A stretch of DNA of 64,000 nucleotides from assembly GCA_954871525.1 (NCBI GenBank), contig CATOZS010000011.1, forward strand, positions 248,001-312,000, in the 5' to 3' direction. The translations under genes were made by a program, and so were the position numbers. Below, in pieces: positions 26,326 to 40,717 of the stretch; within the stretch, counting starts at the first letter, position 1, and every line of letters begins with the position of its first letter. The notes beneath the pieces are model-generated. The model was given only the letters and a program-made list of their open reading frames with translations, did no database searches and was not told the DNA's origin. The DNA comes from Parietaria judaica (lineage: Eukaryota; Streptophyta; Magnoliopsida; Rosales; Urticaceae).

Positions 26326-29300
26326 CTTTTTCCCATTTAACGCGAAAAAACCCTAATTGAACGATATTTTAAACAAAACATGAACTTCATAATGTGTAAT
26401 TTTATCTCATTTACTTATTTTAATCCCTAAATAGCGAAGCACTATCTCGTAGTTTCTATATCAAGCGGTTAACTGGTGAAAATCATTACCGAAAACTGTT
26501 AAAAATTGGTTTTCTTACGAAAGCAAATACGATATGTTCTTGATTAAATTTGAGTTGCTAGACCATAATTAGGGTGGTATTACTAGTAATTGGGTTAGTT
26601 TTGGCATAAAAAGTTTTTGGAGCTCTTTCAAAACCCAGTTTCAACAATTAATGCGTGGTAAAAATAAAAACTGAGTCTTTTTCCCATTTAACGCGAAAAA
26701 ACCCTAATTGAACGATATTTTAAACAAAACATGAACTTCATAATGTGTAATTTTATCTCATTTACTTATTATAATCCCTAAATAGCGAAGCACTATCTCG
26801 TAGTTTCTATATCAAGCGGTTAACTGGTGAAAATCATTACCGAAAACTGTTAAAAATTGGTTTTCTTACGAAAGCAAATACGATATGTTCTTGATTAAAT
26901 TTGAGTTGCTAGACCATAATTATGGTCGTATTACTAGTAATTGGGTTAGTTTTGGCATAAAAAGTTTTTGGAGCTCTTTCAAAACCCAGTTTCAACAATT
27001 AATGCGTGGTAAAAATAAAAACTGAGTCTTTTTCCCATTTAACGCGAAAAAACCCTAATTGAACGATATTTTAAACAAAACATGAACTTCATAATGTGTA
27101 ATTTTATCTCATTTACTTATTTTAATCCCTAAATAGCGAAGCACTATCTCGTAGTTTCTATATCAAGCGGTTAACTGGTGAAAATCATTACCGAAAACTG
27201 TTAAAAATTGGTTTTCTTACGAAAGCAAATACGATATGTTCTTGATTAAATTTGAGTTGCTAGACCATAATTATGGTCGTATTACTAGTAATTGGGTTAG
27301 TTTTGGCATAAAAAGTTTTTGGAGCTCTTTCAAAACCCAGTTTCAACAATTAATGCGTGGTAAAAATAAAAACTGAGTCTTTTTCCCATTTAACGCGAAA
27401 AAACCCTAATTGAACGGTATTTTAAACAAAACATGAACTTCATAATGTGTAATTTTATCTCATTTACTTATTTTAATCCCTAAATAGCGAAGCACTATCT
27501 CGTAGTTTCTATATCAAGCGGTTAACTGGTGAAAATCATTACCGAAAACTGTTAAAAATTGGTTTTCTTACGAAAGCAAATACGATATGTTCTTGATTAA
27601 ATTTGAGTTGCTAGACCATAATTAGGGTGGTATTACTAGTAATTGGGTTAGTTTTGGCATAAAAAGTTTTTGGAGCTCTTTCAAAACCCAGTTTCAACAA
27701 TTAATGCGTGGTAAAAATAAAAACTGAGTCTTTTTCCCATTTAACGCGAAAAAACCCTAATTGAACGATATTTTAAACAAAACATGAACTTCATAATGTG
27801 TAATTTTATCTCATTTACTTATTTTAATCCCTAAATAGCGAAGCACTATCTCGTAGTTTCTATATCAAGCGGTTAACTGGTGAAAATCATTACCGAAAAG
27901 TGTTAAAAATTGGTTTTCTTACGAAAGCAAATACGATATGTTCTTGATTAAATTTGAGTTGCTAGACCATAATTATGGTCGTATTACTAGTAATTGGGTT
28001 AGTTTTGGCATAAAAAGTTTTTGGAGCTCTTTCAAAACCCAGTTTCAACAATTAATGCGTGGTAAAAATAAAAACTGAGTCTTTTTCCCATTTAACGCGA
28101 AAAAACCCTAATTGAACGATATTTTAAACAAAACATGAACTTCATAATGTGTAATTTTATCTCATTTACTTATTTTAATCCCTAAATAGCGAAGCACTAT
28201 CTCGTAGTTTCTATATCAAGCGGTTAACTGGTGAAAATCATTACCGAAAACTGTTAAAAATTGGTTTTCTTACGAAAGCAAATACGATATGTTCTTGATT
28301 AAATTTGAGTTGCTAGACCATAATTAGGGTGGTATTACTAGTAATTGGGTTAGTTTTGGCATAAAAAGTTTTTGGAGCTCTTTCAAAACCCAGTTTCAAC
28401 AATTAATGCGTGGTAAAAATAAAAACTGAGTCTTTTTCCCATTTAACGCGAAAAAACCCTAATTGAACGATATTTTAAACAAAACATGAACTTCATAATG
28501 TGTAATTTTATCTCATTTACTTATTATAATCCCTAAATAGCGAAGCACTATCTCGTAGTTTCTATATCAAGCGGTTAACTGGTGAAAATCATTACCGAAA
28601 ACTGTTAAAAATTGGTTTTCTTACGAAAGCAAATACGATATGTTCTTGATTAAATTTGAGTTGCTAGACCATAATTATGGTCGTATTACTAGTAATTGGG
28701 TTAGTTTTGGCATAAAAAGTTTTTGGAGCTCTTTCAAAACCCAGTTTCAACAATTAATGCGTGGTAAAAATAAAAACTGAGTCTTTTTCCCATTTAACGC
28801 GAAAAAACCCTAATTGAACGATATTTTAAACAAAACATGAACTTCATAATGTGTAATTTTATCTCATTTACTTATTTTAATCCCTAAATAGCGAAGCACT
28901 ATCTCGTAGTTTCTATATCAAGCGGTTAACTGGTGAAAATCATTACCGAAAACTGTTAAAAATTGGTTTTCTTACGAAAGCAAATACGATATGTTCTTGA
29001 TTAAATTTGAGTTGCTAGACCATAATTATGGTCGTATTACTAGTAATTGGGTTAGTTTTGGCATAAAAAGTTTTTGGAGCTCTTTCAAAACCCAGTTTCA
29101 ACAATTAATGCGTGGTAAAAATAAAAACTGAGTCTTTTTCCCATTTAACGCGAAAAAACCCTAATTGAACGATATTTTAAACAAAACATGAACTTCATAA
29201 TGTGTAATTTTATCTCATTTACTTATTTTAATCCCTAAATAGCGAAGCACTATCTCGTAGTTTCTATATCAAGCGGTTAACTGGTGAAAATCATTACCGA

Positions 29301-29835
29301 AAACTGTTAAAAATTGGTTTTCTTACGAAAGCAAATACGATATGTTCTTGATTAAATTTGAGTTGCTAGACCATAATTAGGGTGGTATTACTAGTAATTG
29401 GGTTAGTTTTGGCATAAAAAGTTTTTGGAGCTCTTTCAAAACCCAGTTTCAACAATTAATGCGTGGTAAAAATAAAAACTGAGTCTTTTTCCCATTTAAC
29501 GCGAAAAAACCCTAATTGAACGATATTTTAAACAAAACATGAACTTCATAATGTGTAATTTTATCTCATTTACTTATTTTAATCCCTAAATAGCGAAGCA
29601 CTATCTCGTAGTTTCTATATCAAGCGGTTAACTGGTGAAAATCATTACCGAAAACTGTTAAAAATTGGTTTTCTTACGAAAGCAAATACGATATGTTCTT
29701 GATTAAATTTGAGTTGCTAGACCATAATTATGGTCGTATTACTAGTAATTGGGTTAGTTTTGGCATAAAAAGTTTTTGGAGCTCTTTCAAAACCCAGTTT
29801 CAACAATTAATGCGTGGTAAAAATAAAAACTGAGT
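26326..29835. repeat. 1755-bp five-unit duplication in zone C
   Basis: Units 76-80 (26326-28080) and 81-85 (28081-29835) share the order: GG form, u95A with paired form, paired form, GG form, paired form. The u95A markers are 1755 bp apart. Unit 79 has a private u39G and unit 80 has u171G where unit 85 has C. Unit 69 (u95A after a GG unit and before a paired unit) fits the same motif further left, so the local pattern is older than this duplication. Confidence 0.7.
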
Positions 29836-32800
29836 CTTTTTCCCATTTAACGCGAAAAAACCCTAATTGAACGATATTTTAAACAAAACATGAACTTCAT
29901 AATGTGTAATTTTATCTCATTTACTTATTTTAATCCCTAAATAGCGAAGCACTATCTCGTAGTTTCTATATCAAGCGGTTAACTGGTGAAAATCATTACC
30001 GAAAACTGTTAAAAATTGGTTTTCTTACGAAAGCAAATACGATATGTTCTTGATTAAATTTGAGTTGCTAGACCATAATTAGGGTGGTATTACTAGTAAT
30101 TGGGTTAGTTTTGGCATAAAAAGTTTTTGGAGCTCTTTCAAAACCCAGTTTCAACAATTAATGCGTGGTAAAAATAAAAACTGAGTCTTTTTCCCATTTA
30201 ACGCGAAAAAACCCTAATTGAACGATATTTTAAACAAAACATGAACTTCATAATGTGTAATTTTATCTCATTTACTTATTTTAATCCCTAAATAGCGAAG
30301 CACTATCTCGTAGTTTCTATATCAAGCGGTTAACTGGTGAAAATCATTACCGAAAACTGTTAAAAATTGGTTTTCTTACGAAAGCAAATACGATATGTTC
30401 TTGATTAAATTTGAGTTGCTAGACCATAATTAGGGTGGTATTACTAGTAATTGGGTTAGTTTTGGCATAAAAAGTTTTTGGAGCTCTTTCAAAACCCAGT
30501 TTCAACAATTAATGCGTGGTAAAAATAAAAACTGAGTCTTTTTCCCATTTAACGCGAAAAAACCCTAATTGAACGATATTTTAAACAAAACATGAACTTC
30601 ATAATGTGTAATTTTATCTCATTTACTTATTTTAATCTCTAAATAGTGAAGCACTATCTCGTAGTTTCTATATCAAGCGGTTAACTGGTGAAAATCATTA
30701 CCGAAAAGTGTTAAAAATTGGTTTTCTTACGAAAGCAAATACGATATGTTCTTGATTAAATTTGAGTTGCTAGACCATAATTAGGGTGGTATTACTAGTA
30801 ATTGGGTTAGTTTTGGCATAAAAAGTTTTTGGAGCTCTTTCAAAACCCAGTTTCAACAATTAATGCGTGGTAAAAATAAAAACTGAGTCTTTTTCCCATT
30901 TAACGCGAAAAAACCCTAATTGAACGATATTTTAAACAAAACATGAACTTCATAATGTGTAATTTTATCTCATTTACTTATTTTAATCCCTAAATAGCGA
31001 AGCACTATCTCGTAGTTTCTATATCAAGCGGTTAACTGGTGAAAATCATTACCGAAAACTGTTAAAAATTGGTTTTCTTACGAAAGCAAATACGATATGT
31101 TCTTGATTAAATTTGAGTTGCTAGACCATAATTAGGGTGGTATTACTAGTAATTGGGTTAGTTTTGGCATAAAAAGTTTTTGGAGCTCTTTCAAAACCCA
31201 GTTTCAACAATTAATGCGTGGTAAAAATAAAAACTGAGTCTTTTTCCCATTTAACGCGAAAAAACCCTAATTGAACGATATTTTAAACAAAACATGAACT
31301 TCATAATGTGTAATTTTATCTCATTTACTTATTTTAATCCCTAAATAGCGAAGCACTATCTCGTAGTTTCTATATCAAGCGGTTAACTGGTGAAAATCAT
31401 TACCGAAAAGTGTTAAAAATTGGTTTTCTTACGAAAGCAAATACGATATGTTCTTGATTAAATTTGAGTTGCTAGACCCTAATTATGGTCGTATTACTAG
31501 TAATTGGGTTAGTTTTGGCATAAAAAGTTTTTGGAGCTCTTTCAAAACCCAGTTTCAACAATTAATGCGTGGTAAAAATAAAAACTGAGTCTTTTTCCCA
31601 TTTAACGCGAAAAAACCCTAATTGAACGATATTTTAAACAAAACATGAACTTCATAATGTGTAATTTTATCTCATTTACTTATTTTAATCCCTAAATAGC
31701 GAAGCACTATCTCGTAGTTTCTATATCAAGCGGTTAACTGGTGAAAATCATTACCGAAAACTGTTAAAAATTGGTTTTCTTACGAAAGCAAATACGATAT
31801 GTTCTTGATTAAATTTGAGTTGCTAGACCATAATTATGGTCGTATTACTAGTAATTGGGTTAGTTTTGGCATAAAAAGTTTTTGGAGCTCTTTCAAAACC
31901 CAGTTTCAACAATTAATGCGTGGTAAAAATAAAAACTGAGTCTTTTTCCCATTTAACGCGAAAAAACCCTAATTGAACGATATTTTAAACAAAACATGAA
32001 CTTCATAATGTGTAATTTTATCTCATTTACTTATTTTAATCCCTAAATAGCGAAGCACTATCTCGTAGTTTCTATATCAAGCGGTTAACTGGTGAAAATC
32101 ATTACCGAAAAGTGTTAAAAATTGGTTTTCTTACGAAAGCAAATACGATATGTTCTTGATTAAATTTGAGTTGCTAGACCATAATTATGGTCGTATTACT
32201 AGTAATTGGGTTAGTTTTGGCATAAAAAGTTTTTGGAGCTCTTTCAAAACCCAGTTTCAACAATTAATGCGTGGTAAAAATAAAAACTGAGTCTTTTTCC
32301 CATTTAACGCGAAAAAACCCTAATTGAACGATATTTTAAACAAAACATGAACTTCATAATGTGTAACTTTATCTCATTTACTTATTTTAATCCCTAAATA
32401 GCGAAGCACTATCTCGTAGTTTCTATATCAAGCGGTTAACTGGTGAAAATCATTACCGAAAACTGTTAAAAATTGGTTTTCTTACGAAAGCAAATACGAT
32501 ATGTTCTTGATTAAATTTGAGTTGCTAGACCATAATTAGGGTGGTATTACTAGTAATTGGGTTAGTTTTGGCATAAAAAGTTTTTGGAGCTCTTTCAAAA
32601 CCCAGTTTCAACAATTAATGCGTGGTAAAAATAAAAACTGAGTCTTTTTCCCATTTAACGCGAAAAAACCCTAATTGAACGATATTTTAAACAAAACATG
32701 AACTTCATAATGTGTAATTTTATCTCATTTACTTATTTTAATCCCTAAATAGCGAAGCACTATCTCGTAGTTTCTATATCAAGCGGTTAACTGGTGAAAA

Positions 32801-33697
32801 TCATTACCGAAAACTGTTAAAAATTGGTTTTCTTACGAAAGCAAATACGATATGTTCTTGATTAAATTTGAGTTGCTAGACCATAATTAGGGTGGTATTA
32901 CTAGTAATTGGGTTAGTTTTGGCATAAAAAGTTTTTGGAGCTCTTTCAAAACCCAGTTTCAACAATTAATGCGTGGTAAAAATAAAAACTGAGTCTTTTT
33001 CCCATTTAACGCGAAAAAAACCCTAATTGAACGATATTTTAAACAAAACATGAACTTCATAATGTGTAATTTTATCTCATTTACTTATTTTAATCCCTAA
33101 ATAGCGAAGCACTATCTCGTAGTTTCTATATCAAGCGGTTAACTGGTGAAAATCATTACCGAAAACTGTTAAAAATTGGTTTTCTTACGAAAGCAAATAC
33201 GATATGTTCTTGATTAAATTTGAGTTGCTAGACCATAATTAGGGTGGTATTACTAGTAATTGGGTTAGTTTTGGCATAAAAAGTTTTTGGAGCTCTTTCA
33301 AAACCCAGTTTCAACAATTAATGCGTGGTAAAAATAAAAACTGAGTCTTTTTCCCATTTAACGCGAAAAAACCCTAATTGAACGATATTTTAAACAAAAC
33401 ATGAACTTCATAATGTGTAATTTTATCTCATTTACTTATTTTAATCCCTAAATAGCGAAGCACTATCTCGTAGTTTCTATATCAAGCGGTTAACTGGTGA
33501 AAATCATTACCGAAAACTGTTAAAAATTGGTTTTCTTACGAAAGCAAATACGATATGTTCTTGATTAAATTTGAGTTGCTAGACCATAATTATGGTCGTA
33601 TTACTAGTAATTGGGTTAGTTTTGGCATAAAAAGTTTTTGGAGCTCTTTCAAAACCCAGTTTCAACAATTAATGCGTGGTAAAAATAAAAACTGAGT

Positions 33698-34750
33698 CTT
33701 TTTCCCATTTAACGCGAAAAAACCCTAATTGAACGATATTTTAAACAAAACATGAACTTCATAATGTGTAATTTTATCTCATTTACTTATTTTAATCCCT
33801 AAATAGCGAAGCACTATCTCGTAGTTTCTATATCAAGCGGTTAACTGGTGAAAATCATTACCGAAAACTGTTAAAAATTGGTTTTCTTACGAAAGCAAAT
33901 ACGATATGTTCTTGATTAAATTTGAGTTGCTAGACCATAATTAGGGTGGTATTACTAGTAATTGGGTTAGTTTTGGCATAAAAAGTTTTTGGAGCTCTTT
34001 CAAAACCCAGTTTCAACAATTAATGCGTGGTAAAAATAAAAACTGAGTCTTTTTCCCATTTAACGCGAAAAAACCCTAATTGAACGATATTTTAAACAAA
34101 ACATGAACTTCATAATGTGTAATTTTATCTCATTTACTTATTTTAATCCCTAAACAGCGAAGCACTATCTCGTAGTTTCTATATCAAGCGGTTAACTGGT
34201 GAAAATCATTACCGAAAAGTGTTAAAAATTGGTTTTCTTACGAAAGCAAATACGATATGTTCTTGATTAAATTTGAGTTGCTAGACCATAATTAGGGTGG
34301 TATTACTAGTAATTGGGTTAGTTTTGGCATAAAAAGTTTTTGGAGCTCTTTCAAAACCCAGTTTCAACAATTAATGCGTGGTAAAAATAAAAACTGAGTC
34401 TTTTTCCCATTTAACGCGAAAAAACCCTAATTGAACGATATTTTAAACAAAACATGAACTTCATAATGTGTAATTTTATCTCATTTACTTATTTTAATCC
34501 CTAAATAGCGAAGCACTATCTCGTAGTTTCTATATCAAGCGGTTAACTGGTGAAAATCATTACCGAAAAGTGTTAAAAATTGGTTTTCTTACGAAAGCAA
34601 ATACGATATGTTCTTGATTAAATTTGAGTTGCTAGACCATAATTAGGGTGGTATTACTAGTAATTGGGTTAGTTTTGGCATAAAAAGTTTTTGGAGCTCT
34701 TTCAAAACCCAGTTTCAACAATTAATGCGTGGTAAAAATAAAAACTGAGT
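33698..34750. repeat. Units 97-99, transition between zones
   Basis: Three units of the GG form lie after the last paired-variant unit and before the first u2G unit. Unit 98 has u107C, which reappears in units 107 and 110, and both 98 and 99 have u171G. These units belong by haplotype to zone D rather than to zone C. Confidence 0.75.
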
Positions 34751-37700
34751 CGTTTTCCCATTTAACGCGAAAAAACCCTAATTGAACGATATTTTAAACA
34801 AAACATGAACTTCATAATGTGTAATTTTATCTCATTTACTTATTTTAATCCCTAAATAGCGAAGCACTATCTCGTAGTTTCTATATCAAGCGGTTAACTG
34901 GTGAAAATCATTACCGAAAACTGTTAAAAATTGGTTTTCTTACGAAAGCAAATACGATATGTTCTTGATTAAATTTGAGTTGCTAGACCATAATTAGGGT
35001 GGTATTACTAGTAATTGGGTTAATTTTGGCATAAAAAGTTTTTGGAGCTCTTTCAAAACCCAGTTTCAACAATTAATGCGTGGTAAAAATAAAAACTGAG
35101 TCTTTTTCCCATTTAACGCGAAAAAACCCTAATTGAACGATATTTTAAACAAAACATGAACTTCATAATGTGTAATTTTATCTCATTTACTTATTTTAAT
35201 CCCTAAATAGCGAAGCACTATCTCGTAGTTTCTATACCAAGCGGTTAACTGGTGAAAATCATTACCGAAAAGTGTTAAAAATTGGTTTTCTTACGAAAGC
35301 AAATACGATATGTTCTTGATTAAATTTGAGTTGCTAGACCATAATTAGGGTGGTATTACTAGTAATTGGGTTAGTTTTGGCATAAAAAGTTTTTGGAGCT
35401 CTTTCAAAACCCAGTTTCAACAATTAATGCGTGGTAAAAATAAAAACTGAGTCGTTTTCCCATTTAACGCGAAAAAACCCTAATTGAACGATATTTTAAA
35501 CAAAACATGAACTTCATAATGTGTAATTTTATCTCATTTACTTATTTTAATCCCTAAATAGCGAAGCACTATCTCGTAGTTTCTATATCAAGCGGTTAAC
35601 TGGTGAAAATCATTACCTAAAAGTGTTAAAAATTGGTTTTCTTACGAAAGCAAATACGATATGTTCTTGATTAAATTTGAGTTGCTAGACCATAATTAGG
35701 GTGGTATTACTAGTAATTGGGTTAGTTTTGGCATAAAAAGTTTTTGGAGCTCTTTCAAAACCCAGTTTCAACAATTAATGCGTGGTAAAAATAAAAACTG
35801 AGTCTTTTTCCCATTTAACGCGAAAAAACCCTAATTGAACGATATTTTAAACAAAACATGAACTTCATAATGTGTAATTTTATCTCATTTACTTATTTTA
35901 ATCCCTAAATAGCGAAGCACTATCTCGTAGTTTCTATATCAAGCGGTTAACTGGTGAAAATCATTACCGAAAAGTGTTAAAAATTGGTTTTCTTACGAAA
36001 GCAAATACGATATGTTCTTGATTAAATTTGAGTTGCTAGACCATAATTAGGGTGGTATTACTAGTAATTGGGTTAGTTTTGGCATAAAAAGTTTTTGGAG
36101 CTCTTTCAAAACCCAGTTTCAACAATTAATGCGTGGTAAAAATAAAAACTGAGTCGTTTTCCCATTTAACGCGAAAAAACCCTAATTGAACGATATTTTA
36201 AACAAAACATGAACTTCATAATGTGTAATTTTATCTCATTTACTTATTTTAATCCCTAAATAGCGAAGCACTATCTCGTAGTTTCTATATCAAGCGGTTA
36301 ACTGGTGAAAATCATTACCGAAAACTGTTAAAAATTGGTTTTCTTACGAAAGCAAATACGATATGTTCTTGATTAAATTTGAGTTGCTAGACCATAATTA
36401 GGGTGGTATTACTAGTAATTGGGTTAGTTTTGGCATAAAAAGTTTTTGGAGCTCTTTCAAAACCCAGTTTCAACAATTAATGCGTGGTAAAAATAAAAAC
36501 TGAGTCTTTTTCCCATTTAACGCGAAAAAACCCTAATTGAACGATATTTTAAACAAAACATGAACTTCATAATGTGTAATTTTATCTCATTTACTTATTT
36601 TAATCCCTAAATAGCGAAGCACTATCTCGTAGTTTCTATATCAAGCGGTTAACTGGTGAAAATCATTACCGAAAAGTGTTAAAAATTGGTTTTCTTACGA
36701 AAGCAAATACGATATGTTCTTGATTAAATTTGAGTTGCTAGACCATAATTAGGGTGGTATTACTAGTAATTGGGTTAGTTTTGGCATAAAAAGTTTTTGG
36801 AGCTCTTTCAAAACCCAGTTTCAACAATTAATGCGTGGCAAAAATAAAAACTGAGTCGTTTTCCCATTTAACGCGAAAAAACCCTAATTGAACGATATTT
36901 TAAACAAAACATGAACTTCATAATGTGTAATTTTATCTCATTTACTTATTTTAATCCCTAAATAGCGAAGCACTATCTCGTAGTTTCTATATCAAGCGGT
37001 TAACTGGTGAAAATCATTACCGAAAACTGTTAAAAATTGGTTTTCTTACGAAAGCAAATACGATATGTTCTTGATTAAATTTGAGTTGCTAGACCATAAT
37101 TAGGGTGGTATTACTAGTAATTGGGTTAGTTTTGGCATAAAAAGTTTTTGGAGCTCTTTCAAAACCCAGTTTCAACAATTAATGCGTGGTAAAAATAAAA
37201 ACTGAGTCTTTTTCCCATTTAACGCGAAAAAACCCTAATTGAACGATATTTTAAACAAAACATGAACTTCATAATGTGTAATTTTATCTCATTTACTTAT
37301 TTTAATCCCTAAACAGCGAAGCACTATCTCGTAGTTTCTATATCAAGCGGTTAACTGGTGAAAATCATTACCGAAAAGTGTTAAAAATTGGTTTTCTTAC
37401 GAAAGCAAATACGATATGTTCTTGATTAAATTTGAGTTGCTAGACCATAATTAGGGTGGTATTACTAGTAATTGGGTTAGTTTTGGCATAAAAAGTTTTT
37501 GGAGCTTTTTCAAAACCCAGTTTCAACAATTAATGCGTGGTAAAAATAAAAACTGAGTCTTTTTCCCATTTAACGCGAAAAAACCCTAATTGAACGATAT
37601 TTTAAACAAAACATGAACTTCATAATGTGTAATTTTATCTCATTTACTTATTTTAATCCCTAAATAGCGAAGCACTATCTCGTAGTTTCTATATCAAGCG

Positions 37701-38611
37701 GTTAACTGGTGAAAATCATTACCGAAAAGTGTTAAAAATTGGTTTTCTTACGAAAGCAAATACGATATGTTCTTGATTAAATTTGAGTTGCTAGACCATA
37801 ATTAGGGTGGTATTACTAGTAATTGGGTTAGTTTTGGCATAAAAAGTTTTTGGAGCTCTTTCAAAACCCAGTTTCAACAATTAATGCGTGGTAAAAATAA
37901 AAACTGAGTCGTTTTCCCATTTAACGCGAAAAAACCCTAATTGAACGATATTTTAAACAAAACATGAACTTCATAATGTGTAATTTTATCTCATTTACTT
38001 ATTTTAATCCCTAAATAGCGAAGCACTATCTCGTAGTTTCTATATCAAGCGGTTAACTGGTGAAAATCATTACCGAAAAGTGTTAAAAATTGGTTTTCTT
38101 ACGAAAGCAAATACGATATGTTCTTGATTAAATTTGAGTTGCTAGACCATAATTAGGGTGGTATTACTAGTAATTGGGTTAGTTTTGGCATAAAAAGTTT
38201 TTGGAGCTCTTTCAAAACCCAGTTTCAACAATTAATGCGTGGTAAAAATAAAAACTGAGTCTTTTTCCCATTTAACGCGAAAAAACCCTAATTGAACGAT
38301 ATTTTAAACAAAACATGAACTTCATAATGTGTAATTTTATCTCATTTACTTATTTTAATCCCTAAACAGCGAAGCACTATCTCGTAGTTTCTATATCAAG
38401 CGGTTAACTGGTGAAAATCATTACCGAAAAGTGTTAAAAATTGGTTTTCTTACGAAAGCAAATACGATATGTTCTTGATTAAATTTGAGTTGCTAGACCA
38501 TAATTAGGGTGGTATTACTAGTAATTGGGTTAGTTTTGGCATAAAAAGTTTTTGGAGCTCTTTCAAAACCCAGTTTCAACAATTAATGCGTGGTAAAAAT
38601 AAAAACTGAGT

Positions 38612-40717
38612 CGTTTTCCCATTTAACGCGAAAAAACCCTAATTGAACGATATTTTAAAAAAAACATGAACTTCATAATTTGTAATTTTATCTCATTTAC
38701 TTATTTTAATCCCTAAATAGCGAAGCACTATCTCGTAGTTTCTATATCAAGCGGTTAACTGGTGAAAATCATTACCGAAAACTGTTAAAAATTGGTTTTC
38801 TTACGAAAGCAAATACGATATGTTCTTGATTAAATTTGAGTTGCTAGACCATAATTAGGGTGGTATTACAAGTAATTGGGTTAGTTTTGGCATAAAAAGT
38901 TTTTGGAGCTCTTTCAAAACCCAGTTTCAACAATTAATGCGTGGTAAAAATAAAAACTGAGTCTTTTTCCCATTTAACGCGAAAAAACCCTAATTGAACG
39001 ATATTTTAAACAAAACATGAACTTCATAATGTGTAATTTTATCTCATTTACTTATTTTAATCCCTAAATAGCGAAGCACTATCTCGTAGTTTCTATATCA
39101 AGCGGTTAACTGGTGAAAATCATTACCGAAAAGTGTTAAAAATTGGTTTTCTTACGAAAGCAAATACGATATGTTCTTGATTAAATTTGAGTTGCTAGAC
39201 CATAATTAGGGTGGTATTACTAGTAATTGGGTTAGTTTTGGCATAAAAAGTTTTTGGAGCTCTTTCAAAACCCAGTTTCAACAATTAATGCGTGGTAAAA
39301 ATAAAAACTGAGTCGTTTTCCCATTTAACGCGAAAAAACCCTAATTGAACGATATTTTAAACAAAACATGAACTTCATAATGTGTAATTTTATCTCATTT
39401 ACTTATTTTAATCCCTAAATAGCGAAGCACTATCTCGTAGTTTCTATATCAAGCGGTTAACTGGTGAAAATCATTACCGAAAACTGTTAAAAATTGGTTT
39501 TCTTACGAAAGCAAATACGATATGTTCTTGATTAAATTTGAGTTGCTAGACCATAATTAGGGTGGTATTACAAGTAATTGGGTTAGTTTTGGCATAAAAA
39601 GTTTTTGGAGCTCTTTCAAAACCCAGTTTCAACAATTAATGCGTGGTAAAAATAAAAACTGAGTCTTTTTCCCATTTAACGCGAAAAAACCCTAATTGAA
39701 CGATATTTTAAACAAAACATGAACTTCATAATGTGTAATTTTATCTCATTTACTTATTTTAATCCCTAAATAGCGAAGCACTATCTCGTAGTTTCTATAT
39801 CAAGCGGTTAACTGGTGAAAATCATTACCGAAAAGTGTTAAAAATTGGTTTTCTTACGAAAGCAAATACGATATGTTCTTGATTAAATTTGAGTTGCTAG
39901 ACCATAATTAGGGTGGTATTACTAGTAATTGGGTTAGTTTTGGCATAAAAAGTTTTTGGAGCTCTTTCAAAACCCAGTTTCAACAATTAATGCGTGGTAA
40001 AAATAAAAACTGAGTCGTTTTCCCATTTAACGCGAAAAAACCCTAATTGAACGATATTTTAAACAAAACATGAACTTCATAATGTGTAATTTTATCTCAT
40101 TTACTTATTTTAATCCCTAAATAGCGAAGCACTATCTCGTAGTTTCTATATCAAGCGGTTAACTGGTGAAAATCATTACCGAAAACTGTTAAAAATTGGT
40201 TTTCTTACGAAAGCAAATACGATATGTTCTTGATTAAATTTGAGTTGCTAGACCATAATTAGGGTGGTATTACAAGTAATTGGGTTAGTTTTGGCATAAA
40301 AAGTTTTTGGAGCTCTTTCAAAACCCAGTTTCAACAATTAATGCGTGGTAAAAATAAAAACTGAGTCTTTTTCCCATTTAACGCGAAAAAACCCTAATTG
40401 AACGATATTTTAAACAAAACATGAACTTCATAATGTGTAATTTTATCTCATTTACTTATTTTAATCCCTAAATAGCGAAGCACTATCTCGTAGTTTCTAT
40501 ATCAAGCGGTTAACTGGTGAAAATCATTACCGAAAAGTGTTAAAAATTGGTTTTCTTACGAAAGCAAATACGATATGTTCTTGATTAAATTTGAGTTGCT
40601 AGACCATAATTAGGGTGGTATTACTAGTAATTGGGTTAGTTTTGGCATAAAAAGTTTTTGGAGCTCTTTCAAAACCCAGTTTCAACAATTAATGCGTGGT
40701 AAAAATAAAAACTGAGT
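38612..40717. repeat. 702-bp dimer higher-order repeat x 3
   Basis: Units 111-116 form three dimers. The first member carries u2G, u171C and u259A, and the second has u2T and u171G. The u259A change (38870, 39572, 40274) removes the SpeI site and breaks the ATTACTAGTAAT palindrome, so SpeI would give 702-bp fragments here. Unit 111 has extra private changes: C-to-A at u49 in the AAACAAAAC stretch, and u69 G-to-T. Units 100-106 show the same u2G/u2T alternation without u259A. Confidence 0.85.

Larger units (their letters stand above)
16498..33697. repeat. Zone C: units with the u247T/u251C pair
   Basis: Units 48-96 mix two forms, the common AGGGTGG and the paired variant ATGGTCG at u246-252. 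Unit 48 has only the first change (ATGGTGG). Units 49-54 and 58-63 are solid runs of the paired form; after unit 66 the two forms interleave. Markers u109T (units 50, 59), u95A (units 69, 75, 77, 82) and u39G (unit 79) occur here. u1G is absent and u9A persists only in units 56 and 65. Unit 95 (32995-33346) is 352 bp because its A6 tract at u20-25 has become A7. The paired form is last seen in unit 96. Confidence 0.9.
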
